A stretch of 20,073 bases of DNA from DTGL01 sp038895395 (lineage in GTDB: Archaea > Iainarchaeota > Iainarchaeia > Iainarchaeales > DTGL01). Under the pieces are notes generated by a model. It did no database searches. It was not told the DNA's origin and saw nothing but the letters and a program-made list of their open reading frames with translations. Shown here in pieces: positions 1-6,151 of the stretch. A program made the translations under genes and the position numbers. The stretch is from assembly GCA_038895395.1 (NCBI GenBank), contig JAWANJ010000013.1:1-20073 (forward strand). The letters are read 5' to 3'. Within the stretch, counting starts at the first letter, position 1; every line of letters starts with the position of its first letter.

Positions 1-113
1 AGGCAGTAGGCTAGCCTTTGTAGATGCTGATACCATAGTTGCGCCAACTTACCTTGAAGGTGTGAAAGAAGCACTTAGCAAAGGAATTGCTGCAACTGGA
101 CCGATTAGGGCTT
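1..113 (+). repeat. Exact direct repeat, copy 1 (at least 113 bp)
   Basis: Every base from 1 to 113 matches bases 720 to 832 (offset 719), covering codons for the DxD-type motif of both tandem glycosyltransferases. The match stops abruptly at base 114, and flanking coding sequence is strongly diverged. The left end is unknown because it runs into the window edge. Confidence 0.97.
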
Positions 114-472
114 TAGAAAAAGAAAGTCTAACTTTGAGAGCATTTTACAGATGGTGGAGTCTGCAGTCGAGGATTTCTGTAAACATAGGTATGCCAATAT
201 TTCCTGGATTTAACTTTGCAGTTACTAAAAAGGTCTTTGAAGAAAGCAATGGGTTTAGGCCAGAGCCTGTCACAAATGAGGATATAGAGTTTTCTCTCAG
301 GCTTTCTAAATACGGCAGAGTATTATTCAATAAAAAAATGCTGGTTTATACCTCAACAAGGCGCATAAAGGAAATGGGAATTCTAAATTACGTAGTTAAT
401 GCAATAAATTTTGTGGTTTTAAACAAATCGAGAAGCTGGAGTGAGCACCGAAAAGATTATATGCAACAGTAA
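1..472 (+). CDS. Family 2 glycosyltransferase, 5' end cut by window
   Basis: The reading frame is open from base 2 to a TAA at 470-472, with no stop before the window edge, so the N-terminal part (nucleotide-sugar binding fold and start codon) lies outside. What remains includes the GT-A metal/nucleotide-sugar motif VDADT (codons at 20-34) and the later acidic motif TNEDIEF, which fits the catalytic-base region of GT2 enzymes. The C-terminal half is basic and aromatic (RSWSEHRKDY) without a clear membrane helix, so it probably works at the cytoplasmic face of the membrane. It is a paralogue of the next gene: both end with an HRKDY motif and both carry MLVYTS. Its first 113 bases are identical to bases 720-832 of that gene. 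It likely transfers a sugar in surface glycan or glycolipid synthesis; donor and acceptor cannot be read from the sequence. Confidence 0.85.
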   Translation, partial: GSRLAFVDADTIVAPTYLEGVKEALSKGIAATGPIRALEKESLTLRAFYRWWSLQSRISVNIGMPIFPGFNFAVTKKVFEESNGFRPEPVTNEDIEFSLRLSKYGRVLFNKKMLVYTSTRRIKEMGILNYVVNAINFVVLNKSRSWSEHRKDYMQQ

Positions 473-489
473 ATGAAATTTCTATTAAC

Positions 490-1188
490 ATGAAAATATC
501 TGTTGTGGTGCCTACATTAAATGAGGAAAAATTTATAGAGAAAACTTTAAATGCGCTGATGGACCAAACACTGCCAAAAAGTGAGTACGAAATTATTGTA
601 AGCGATAGCTCAAGCAGTGATGGTACTGTTGAAATTGCAAAGTCTTTGGCTGATAAGGTAGTTGTGTGTGAACGCATCAGTGCGGGTTATGGGCGAAATT
701 TTGGAGCTAAGCATGCTAAAGGCAGTAGGCTAGCCTTTGTAGATGCTGATACCATAGTTGCGCCAACTTACCTTGAAGGTGTGAAAGAAGCACTTAGCAA
801 AGGAATTGCTGCAACTGGACCGATTAGGGCTTACAAAACCGATAAACTAAAACATCGGCTTTTTTATTATTGTTGGAGTGGATTAACAAAATTCACAATA
901 ATTATTCGATATCCTTTGGTGCCTGGTTTTAGTATGGCTGTAAGAAAAAACATATTTGATAAAGTCGGTGGCTTTAGGGGAGATAAAGTTACAACAGAGG
1001 ATTATGAGTTTTGTATTCGAATCTGGAAATACGGTTTGTTTATTTTCAATCGAAAGATGCTGGTTTATACTTCTGCCAGAAGATTTGATGAGATAGGCTA
1101 TTTGCCATACATAGTCAATGGAATAAACTTCTTAATTCGAAGAAAAAGCTGGACCTGGGAAAAACACAGAAAGGACTACTCCAAATAA
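490..1188 (+). CDS. Family 2 glycosyltransferase
   Basis: A complete 232-residue GT2 glycosyltransferase. The N-terminus reads KISVVVPTLNEEKFIEKTL, the usual first beta strand and nucleotide-binding turn of the GT-A fold, followed by SDSSSSDGT and the VDADT (DxD-like) motif near residue 87. TTEDYEF near residue 168 supplies the likely catalytic acid. No C-terminal membrane helices are evident, unlike many dolichol-phosphate-sugar synthases. ATG at 490 lies 17 nt after the preceding stop, with no ribosome binding site; an AT-rich element (ATTATAT, 456-462) inside the previous gene could be a TATA box. The upstream paralogue and the downstream uppP suggest a role in polyprenyl-linked or envelope glycan assembly, which is an inference. 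The sugar specificity is unknown. Confidence 0.9.
   Translation: MKISVVVPTLNEEKFIEKTLNALMDQTLPKSEYEIIVSDSSSSDGTVEIAKSLADKVVVCERISAGYGRNFGAKHAKGSRLAFVDADTIVAPTYLEGVKEALSKGIAATGPIRAYKTDKLKHRLFYYCWSGLTKFTIIIRYPLVPGFSMAVRKNIFDKVGGFRGDKVTTEDYEFCIRIWKYGLFIFNRKMLVYTSARRFDEIGYLPYIVNGINFLIRRKSWTWEKHRKDYSK
720..832 (+). repeat. Exact direct repeat, copy 2
   Basis: Identical to bases 1-113. It lies inside the second glycosyltransferase and spans the VDADT motif; identity ends between 832 and 833, within the Arg-Ala codons before Tyr (Leu in the paralogue). Confidence 0.97.
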
Positions 1189-1214
1189 ACTCACAGCACA
1201 AACAAAGTGCGTTG

Positions 1215-1511
1215 TTATGTATGACGCTTTATTTTTGGTAACTCAAATTTTAGGAAGTTTAACAAGTCCATATCTGTGATGGTTGAAACACCGGCTCTGT
1301 TTTCAAGTATTTTTAGAGCAATTTCAACATCGCCGCGATTATAACCATCTCTAACAAAGTTACCTACAAACTGCTCTCTTGTAAGAGTTGAACCACCATA
1401 ACGATAAATCTTACCAGTTTTTCTCAACCTATCTTCAATTTTTCTGAGTCTGCGACGTTCTCTAGGAGCTTCTGATCTTCGCATCACAGGTCTTTGAACC
1501 ATAAATCTCAC
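1215..1511 (-). CDS. Small basic protein of unknown function
   Basis: I do not recognise this 98-residue protein. The first third is very rich in Arg and Lys (RRSEAPRERRRLRKIEDRLRK), suggesting nucleic-acid or membrane-phosphate contact. The rest looks like a small helical domain (NRGDVEIALKILENRAGV, then DLLNFLKFELPKIKR). No membrane segment or signal peptide. The start is ambiguous: GTG at 1511 sits about 25 nt from the centre of a TTAATTAA box and would be leaderless, while ATG at 1502 has a GTGAG element a few bases upstream. The second choice gives 95 residues. It is divergent from uppP and converges on the glycosyltransferase gene with a 26-nt gap. The evidence that it is real is its length, composition and promoter placement, not homology. 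Confidence 0.6.
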   Translation of the reverse strand: MRFMVQRPVMRRSEAPRERRRLRKIEDRLRKTGKIYRYGGSTLTREQFVGNFVRDGYNRGDVEIALKILENRAGVSTITDMDLLNFLKFELPKIKRHT

Positions 1512-1561
1512 AAATATGTATTTGCTTCACCTTAATTAATTTTTCGGATAAGGTATATAAT
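1512..1561. promoter_or_regulatory. Shared divergent promoter, unknown gene / uppP
   Basis: The 50-nt gap holds a perfect TTAATTAA palindrome at 1532-1539, centred at 1535.5. The distance is 26.5 nt to the uppP ATG (1562) and 24.5 nt to the GTG at 1511, so the same box can act as TATA element for both directions. No strong Shine-Dalgarno precedes uppP. Confidence 0.55.
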
Positions 1562-2347
1562 ATGGATGCTTTTCAGGCGCTTGTTTTTGGTGTTCTTCAA
1601 GGAATCTTTGAATGGTTACCCATAAGCTCACAAGGACAAGTAATGAATTTTACTATAGCATTTTTCAATATAAACGCTGATGAGGCATTTAGAATTGCAT
1701 CTACACTACACATAGGCACATTATTTTCTGCACTTATTTATTTTAGAAAAGATGTTTGGGAAATTCTAAGTTTTAGAGAAACTAGAATGTTAAAGTTTCT
1801 ACTCGTTGCTGTTTTTTCTACAGCTTTGACTGCTTTTCCTTGTTACTATCTTTTGAAAATCCTTGTCACTCAACAGGAAAATCGTGTTGTTATGATTGTG
1901 ACAAGCTTGCTACTGGTTTTAATGGGTGCCTTGCTTATTATTGTTGGCAGATTTAAGGTTGTAAGATCGAAAAAACCTTTAACAGAAAAAAGTGCTTTTA
2001 TCACAGGGTTGGCTCAAGGCCTGAGCATACTGCCGGGCATAAGCAGAAGTGGAATAACTGTTTCTGCGCTTTTGTTGCAGGGCTATGACGCTGAGAGTTC
2101 ATTTAAAACATCTTTTATACTTTCAATTCCAACAGTAATATTTGGCGAAATGATTCTTCTTTTTTTTGAGCCAGTCGCAATTGAAACCGTTACCTTTGTT
2201 GGCATTTTGAGTGCTTTTTTTGTTGGTTTAGCCTCGATAGGGCTATTAATGAAAATAGCGAAAAAAGTCAATTTTGGAAAAATATGTATAATGTTTGGGG
2301 TTCTTTACTTTTTAATAGTATTGATTGACCTAAATTTGTTATTTTAA
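1562..2347 (+). CDS. uppP: Undecaprenyl/polyprenyl-diphosphate phosphatase (UppP/BacA family)
   Basis: A 261-residue polytopic membrane protein with the two UppP signatures: EWLPISSQGQ at residues 17-26 (acidic residue plus Ser-rich turn) and PGISRSG at 158-164. Both motifs sit next to hydrophobic helices, and the length is normal for the family. The enzyme removes the distal phosphate of C55-type or longer polyprenyl diphosphates so that the lipid carrier can accept sugars again; in archaea the substrate is probably dolichyl or a similar polyprenyl diphosphate. The QGQ ending replaces the more common TGH, a variation I recall from archaeal members. It follows two glycosyltransferases, although an intervening minus-strand gene means they are not one operon. 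It is probably leaderless from the shared box at 1532-1539. Confidence 0.95.
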   Translation: MDAFQALVFGVLQGIFEWLPISSQGQVMNFTIAFFNINADEAFRIASTLHIGTLFSALIYFRKDVWEILSFRETRMLKFLLVAVFSTALTAFPCYYLLKILVTQQENRVVMIVTSLLLVLMGALLIIVGRFKVVRSKKPLTEKSAFITGLAQGLSILPGISRSGITVSALLLQGYDAESSFKTSFILSIPTVIFGEMILLFFEPVAIETVTFVGILSAFFVGLASIGLLMKIAKKVNFGKICIMFGVLYFLIVLIDLNLLF

Positions 2348-2363
2348 CTCTTTATAGGAAAAA

Positions 2364-2369
2364 TTTAAA
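2364..2369 (+). promoter_or_regulatory. Predicted TATA box of the uridine-kinase-like gene
   Basis: TTTAAA centred at 2366.5 lies 28.5 nt before the ATG at 2395. No Shine-Dalgarno is visible, consistent with a leaderless transcript starting at or close to the ATG. Confidence 0.55.
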
Positions 2370-2394
2370 AACAATGTAAGTGATTTAAGTAAGT

Positions 2395-3411
2395 ATGCCA
2401 ATGACTAAAACCCCATTAAGAGCAATTAAAACACTAAAAAAAAGAAGAGAAAAAGTTGCTAGATTGGAACACGTTGTTGAAAAAAATTATCCGCCACTTG
2501 AAAGGATTGGTTTCAAGACCTGGTTGAAAAGGTTTTTGTGGCGGCACGCACCAGCCATGAAAAGACCACATACTAAGTATCCAATACGCACAGGTGATTA
2601 TAAAAATTTTTATCGCTGGGTTGCTCTAAGGACTGCGCAAGAGCTTCTCAAACATAAAGGAAAAAGACCAGTCATAATAATGATTGGTGGTGTTGCCGGC
2701 TCTGGAAAGAGTACAATAGCCGAAAGACTTGGATATATGTTCTATGATATATTTGAGCCAATTAAGCCAAAGATTGCAGTAATACCACTTGATGGATACT
2801 TTAAACAAAGAGAAATTACAAAGATCACAAATGAAAAAGGCGAGGTTATAAGAGAAATTTCTAAGATAGGTGGCAAAATAATTCCAGGTGAATTTGACAA
2901 TCCTGAAGCTTCAGATCTTAAAAGAGCTATAAACGACATAAAAGAGCTTCGCCAAGGTAAGTCGGTTACTTTAATCATAAGAGATGTTAAAACAGGAAAA
3001 ATTAACACGGAAGTTGTGCCACAAGGCATAGACATCATTATTGTTGAAGGTCTTTATTCTTTGCATAAACCATTTGCTGAGCTTGCTGATATGCGCATAG
3101 GTATTTTGGTGCCATTGGGCAAACAGTTTTTAGTAAGAGCTACGAGGGATATTTCTGAAAGGCAAAGAGATCCGACTGCTGTTGCTAGAAAATTCGCTAG
3201 CAGGGTTGCGCTTCAAAGAGACTTTGTTATTTCAGATGTTGTTAAAAACTCTGATATTATTCTAGATCGAACTATCGAAAGTCCTGGGATTAACGCAGAA
3301 ATATGGGCTACAGCAGTTCCTGGCAGTGCTTATTACATGAAATTCTTGTCAATGCTGGGGCTTTCAGAAAGCAAGACACTAATGAAATTAAAAGGACATC
3401 AGAACAGCTAA
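2395..3411 (+). CDS. P-loop kinase, phosphoribulokinase/uridine kinase family
   Basis: A 338-residue protein with Walker A GGVAGSGKST at residues 98-107, followed by a typical uridine-kinase/phosphoribulokinase arrangement: PLDGYF, the acidic FDNPEASD segment, a Lys-rich 'DIKELRQGKSV' helix, and a hydrophobic strand ending in VEGLYSLH. Kinases of this family phosphorylate a nucleoside or small metabolite with ATP in the cytoplasm. A basic N-terminal extension of about 90 residues precedes the P-loop, longer than in typical uridine kinases; I see no known domain in it. The substrate could be uridine/cytidine or another hydroxyl compound, so I do not give a symbol. ATG at 2395 is chosen over the one at 2401 because of the TATA spacing. 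It converges with the downstream unknown gene, with an 11-nt gap. Confidence 0.82.
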   Translation: MPMTKTPLRAIKTLKKRREKVARLEHVVEKNYPPLERIGFKTWLKRFLWRHAPAMKRPHTKYPIRTGDYKNFYRWVALRTAQELLKHKGKRPVIIMIGGVAGSGKSTIAERLGYMFYDIFEPIKPKIAVIPLDGYFKQREITKITNEKGEVIREISKIGGKIIPGEFDNPEASDLKRAINDIKELRQGKSVTLIIRDVKTGKINTEVVPQGIDIIIVEGLYSLHKPFAELADMRIGILVPLGKQFLVRATRDISERQRDPTAVARKFASRVALQRDFVISDVVKNSDIILDRTIESPGINAEIWATAVPGSAYYMKFLSMLGLSESKTLMKLKGHQNS

Positions 3412-3420
3412 AAATTGAAA

Positions 3421-3431
3421 TTTTATTTTTT
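3421..3431 (+). terminator. U-tract terminator candidate
   Basis: A T-rich run (TTTTATTTTTT) starts 10 nt after the kinase stop codon. Archaeal RNA polymerases terminate at U-tracts. It lies inside the 3' end of the opposing gene. Confidence 0.45.
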
Positions 3432-4070
3432 CTGTTTTGGATAAACTTTTTTTACTTTTCCCCCAATGTAAGCCTTTATAAGGTAGTATGATTTTGCACC
3501 ACTAGTAACCTTTTCGATTACAAAGTTTAATCTGAGTGTTCTGTACAACTTCTCGCCAAGTGTTTTTCGTGCAAGGTAGTTGCATACTACGTTCATGAGG
3601 TCTGGGTCTCTTATAAAGTTAGACACAATATATGCGCTACCTCCAAGAATGGGAATTGCACCAATAATTATAGCTTCACCACTGTGCAGCTCAACTAAGC
3701 GCTTGTATTCTTCGTAGCTTATCTTTTTTCTCACATATCTATTGTATGCTGCTTTAAGCCTCATTATCAGCGTATAAGAAGGCCTAGCTATTGGACCCAT
3801 ACCAATGGTAACTCCTGGAATTCCATCTAGTATCATGTGTGCACCAAAGCTCGTTAGAAAATCATGTGCTTGCTTTGACTCAACTTTTTCCCTTAAGGTC
3901 ATTGCTTTATCAGATGTTATCTTTCCTTCCTTTTCAGCCCATTCAATTGCGTTCAGCATAAACTTTAGGCCTATGCTACGATACCTATCGGAAATCAGCT
4001 TTCTAATACTAAAAATCCTTTCTTTGGTCCTCTTTAAAGGTCTTTTCCTTTCACCTTTTGGTTTTGGCAT
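3423..4070 (-). CDS. Protein of unknown function overlapping thiI
   Basis: I do not recognise this 215-residue protein. The N-terminus is strongly basic (MPKPKGERKRPLKRTKER). A middle region holds two stretches that could contact a membrane: a Gly-rich segment (MILDGIPGVTIGMGPIA) and EAIIIGAIPILGGSAYIV. The C-terminus is again basic (GGKVKKVYPKQKK). The frame stays open upstream to 4106, but I place the start at ATG 4070, preceded by AAAGGG, because the upstream extension lies deep in thiI and has low-complexity residues. Even so it overlaps the end of thiI by 37 nt in another frame, which implies co-transcription and possibly coupled translation. It could assist tRNA thiolation or be unrelated; only the overlap links them. 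Confidence 0.7.
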   Translation of the reverse strand: MPKPKGERKRPLKRTKERIFSIRKLISDRYRSIGLKFMLNAIEWAEKEGKITSDKAMTLREKVESKQAHDFLTSFGAHMILDGIPGVTIGMGPIARPSYTLIMRLKAAYNRYVRKKISYEEYKRLVELHSGEAIIIGAIPILGGSAYIVSNFIRDPDLMNVVCNYLARKTLGEKLYRTLRLNFVIEKVTSGAKSYYLIKAYIGGKVKKVYPKQKK

Positions 4071-4702
4071 ATCAAAACCCTTTTGGTTTTTTTTAGAGCA
4101 TTGCAAACAAGTTTATGAACATCTATCTTTTCCTCTTCAACAAGCACATTTTTTATGTGGGCTTTAGTGACTGGATGCTTTGGTCCTAAAGCGTCACAAT
4201 ACTCAGGACCTTTGCTTATTTCAAAGGTTCCAATATCTTCTGCGATTTTTATTATTTCCTCTTTTTCCATACAAAGCAAAGGCCTAACAATTGGAATATT
4301 GCTTGCTAATGATATCACAGAAAGATTTGCAAGAGTCTGGCTTGAAACTTGACCTATTGACTCACCAGTTGCAATAAAATCGCATTTCTCTTTTTTTGCA
4401 ATTTCGTTAGCTATTCTGTACATCAACCTTCGCATGATAACAAAATAATAGGCGTGCTTGCATTTATTTGCTATTTCCAACAGCTCATCACTTATATCTG
4501 TAATTAGAAGCTCGTCTATACCAAGAATCTTACAAATAGCTTTGCATTTTTTAATGCTCTCGTTACCAGTAATTTTACTGCTGGAAAAGTGTAATGCCTT
4601 TAATTTTACACTTCCTTTCACAAGATAACCTGCCACAGGGCTATCTATGCCTCCGCTCAAAAGAAGCAAAGCTTTTGGCTTTTTTTTAAATTTATTAGCC
4701 AT
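4034..4702 (-). CDS. thiI: ThiI-like tRNA sulfurtransferase, PP-loop domain only
   Basis: A 222-residue protein that is only the adenylation half of ThiI. The PP-loop SGGIDS is at residues 16-21, the YYFVIMRRLMYRIA helix at 85-98, the ATGESIGQVSSQTLANL motif near 111-127, and PEYCDALGPKHPVT near 167-179, with Cys169 at the position where bacterial ThiI carries its persulfide-accepting cysteine. ThiI activates uridine-8 of tRNA with ATP before sulfur transfer to 4-thiouridine; it can also act in thiazole synthesis. The N-terminal ferredoxin-like and THUMP tRNA-binding domains of full-length ThiI (about 170 residues) are absent, as is a rhodanese domain. The start is fixed by the shared TATA box 26.5 nt upstream. 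It is divergent from alaX, another tRNA-quality gene. Confidence 0.88.
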   Translation of the reverse strand: MANKFKKKPKALLLLSGGIDSPVAGYLVKGSVKLKALHFSSSKITGNESIKKCKAICKILGIDELLITDISDELLEIANKCKHAYYFVIMRRLMYRIANEIAKKEKCDFIATGESIGQVSSQTLANLSVISLASNIPIVRPLLCMEKEEIIKIAEDIGTFEISKGPEYCDALGPKHPVTKAHIKNVLVEEEKIDVHKLVCNALKKTKRVLICQNQKVKGKDL

Positions 4703-4754
4703 AATAAGTTTTGACGCTCTAACGTTTTAAATAATTTCTCAATAATATGAAATT
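4703..4754. promoter_or_regulatory. Shared divergent promoter, thiI / alaX
   Basis: The 52-nt gap has TTTAAA at 4726-4731, centred at 4728.5, exactly midway between the A of the thiI ATG (4702) and the A of the alaX ATG (4755). Both distances are 26.5 nt. Neither gene has a Shine-Dalgarno sequence, so both are predicted leaderless from one box. Confidence 0.65.
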
Positions 4755-5459
4755 ATGACTGAACTTCTTTACTTGAAAAACTGTTACTTGAAAGAGTTTG
4801 ATGCAAAGGTTATTGAAAAAGAAGGGAACAAAGTTATTTTAGATAAGACTGCGTTCTATGTTTTAGGAGGAGGCCAACCAGCAGATACTGGAAAGATTGT
4901 CTGCAATGGGCAAGAATATGCAGTTATTGATGTAAGACGAGATCAGGGCAAGGTTTGGCACATATTAGACAAAGAAGGACTCCAAGTAGGGGATAAAATA
5001 AAAGGTTACATTGACTGGGAAAGACGTTATAGGTTAATGAGAATGCACACAGCAGCTCATATATTGACTATGGCCGTGCAGCATTTTTTTCCGGGCGCTC
5101 TTGTGACTGGTGGACAATTAGAATTAAATGAATCCAGAGATGACTACTCAATAGGCGAACTAAATTCAGACATAGTTGGCGCAATAGAGAAAAAAGCAAA
5201 TGATATCGTTGAAGCTTCCATGCCAGTTGAGATTGGTGAATTGCCAAGAGAAGAAGCCTTTAGAATACCATCAATATTTAAACTGAGAGATGTGATGCCA
5301 AAAAACATTCCAATGATAAGATATGTTAAGATAGGCAATGACTATAGCGCTTGCGGAGGTACACATGTTGCAAATACAAAAGAGGTTGGTAAGATTAAGA
5401 TAACAAAATTCTTAAACAAAGGCAAAGACAATAAAAGACTTTACTTCACAGTTGAATAA
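4755..5459 (+). CDS. alaX: Alanyl-tRNA editing protein AlaX (AlaX-M type)
   Basis: A 234-residue stand-alone trans-editing hydrolase that removes wrongly attached amino acids (mainly Ser or Gly) from tRNA-Ala. The zinc site is intact: HTAAH at residues 98-102 and CGGTH at 200-204. The FYVLGGGQPADTG segment at 34-46 and the flanking N-terminal beta-barrel mark the longer AlaX-M form rather than the short AlaX-S. It has no aminoacylation domain, so it is not a piece of AlaRS. The nitroreductase gene starts 26 nt downstream in the same direction and is probably in the same transcript. Its divergent partner is thiI. Confidence 0.94.
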   Translation: MTELLYLKNCYLKEFDAKVIEKEGNKVILDKTAFYVLGGGQPADTGKIVCNGQEYAVIDVRRDQGKVWHILDKEGLQVGDKIKGYIDWERRYRLMRMHTAAHILTMAVQHFFPGALVTGGQLELNESRDDYSIGELNSDIVGAIEKKANDIVEASMPVEIGELPREEAFRIPSIFKLRDVMPKNIPMIRYVKIGNDYSACGGTHVANTKEVGKIKITKFLNKGKDNKRLYFTVE

Positions 5460-5485
5460 AAAATTTTTACTTTATAGGTGAGATG

Positions 5486-6046
5486 ATGGTTCTCAAGGTA
5501 ATAAAAAAAAGAGCGTCTGTTAGAGCATTCGATTCAAGCAAAAAAGTATCTATGAAAAAGATAAAAGATATACTAGAAGCAGGCACATTAGCGCCTTCAG
5601 CCAGAAACTCACAGCCATGGCGCTTTTATGTTGCAGTTAGCAACAATGCTAAAGCAAAGATTTGCGAGGCAATGGCTCAACGTAACCCTTGGGCAAAAGA
5701 AGCCAGTGCTATCACAGTGCTTCTTGCAGACAAAAACGCTGCTTTCAAACCAGATGAAAAGAAATACTACATTGATATTGGTTTGTGCCTCGAAAACATT
5801 CTTCTTGAAGCAGTCAACCAAGGTCTTGGCGCATGCGCCTGCACAGCTTTCGACAAAGAGATGATTACGAAAGCACTTGCATTGCCTGAGTATTTAGAAG
5901 CGGTTGTTGTAGTGCCACTTGGCTACGAAGCCAAAGGCAAGAAATTTGAAGAAGTAAAGCACAGGTATGGAGAAATTGTAGAGCGCAGAGATCATAAGAT
6001 AGGCGGAACAAAGAAGCTGGAAGAATGCATAGTGAAGATTGAATGA
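5486..6046 (+). CDS. Nitroreductase-family FMN oxidoreductase
   Basis: A protein of about 186 residues with the nitroreductase-family FMN-binding signatures: KKRASVRAFD at the N-terminus and the Ser/Asn-rich loop LAPSARNSQPWRFYV. A GLGACACTAF segment follows in the second half, and the C-terminus contains the expected VVVPLGYEA strand. Such enzymes form dimers and use NAD(P)H to reduce nitro compounds, quinones or other flavin-accessible substrates; the substrate is unknown. There are two adjacent ATG codons at 5483 and 5486; GGTGAG at 5477-5482 abuts the first and gives usable spacing only to the second, so I choose 5486. It is probably co-transcribed with alaX. Confidence 0.9.
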   Translation: MVLKVIKKRASVRAFDSSKKVSMKKIKDILEAGTLAPSARNSQPWRFYVAVSNNAKAKICEAMAQRNPWAKEASAITVLLADKNAAFKPDEKKYYIDIGLCLENILLEAVNQGLGACACTAFDKEMITKALALPEYLEAVVVVPLGYEAKGKKFEEVKHRYGEIVERRDHKIGGTKKLEECIVKIE

Positions 6047-6111
6047 GTTGTGCTAATTTATGCCACAAACGCATTTGCAACAATTAAAGTTAGCCATAGC
6101 TATGGGGCAAA

Positions 6112-6151
6112 AGATTTAAATATAAAAAACAAATACTTTTCTGGTGAAATA
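6112..6151 (+). promoter_or_regulatory. Promoter and ribosome binding site of membrane protein
   Basis: TTTAAATATAAA begins at 6115 and GGTGA lies at 6143-6147, 4 nt before ATG 6152. This implies a short leadered transcript. Position and spacing decide the start at 6152 against an earlier in-frame GTG at 6050. Confidence 0.6.

Noticed and set aside
6050..6151. GTG 6050 as the start of the membrane protein
   Set aside because: The added 34 residues cross the AT-rich promoter, while GGTGA with correct spacing precedes ATG 6152.
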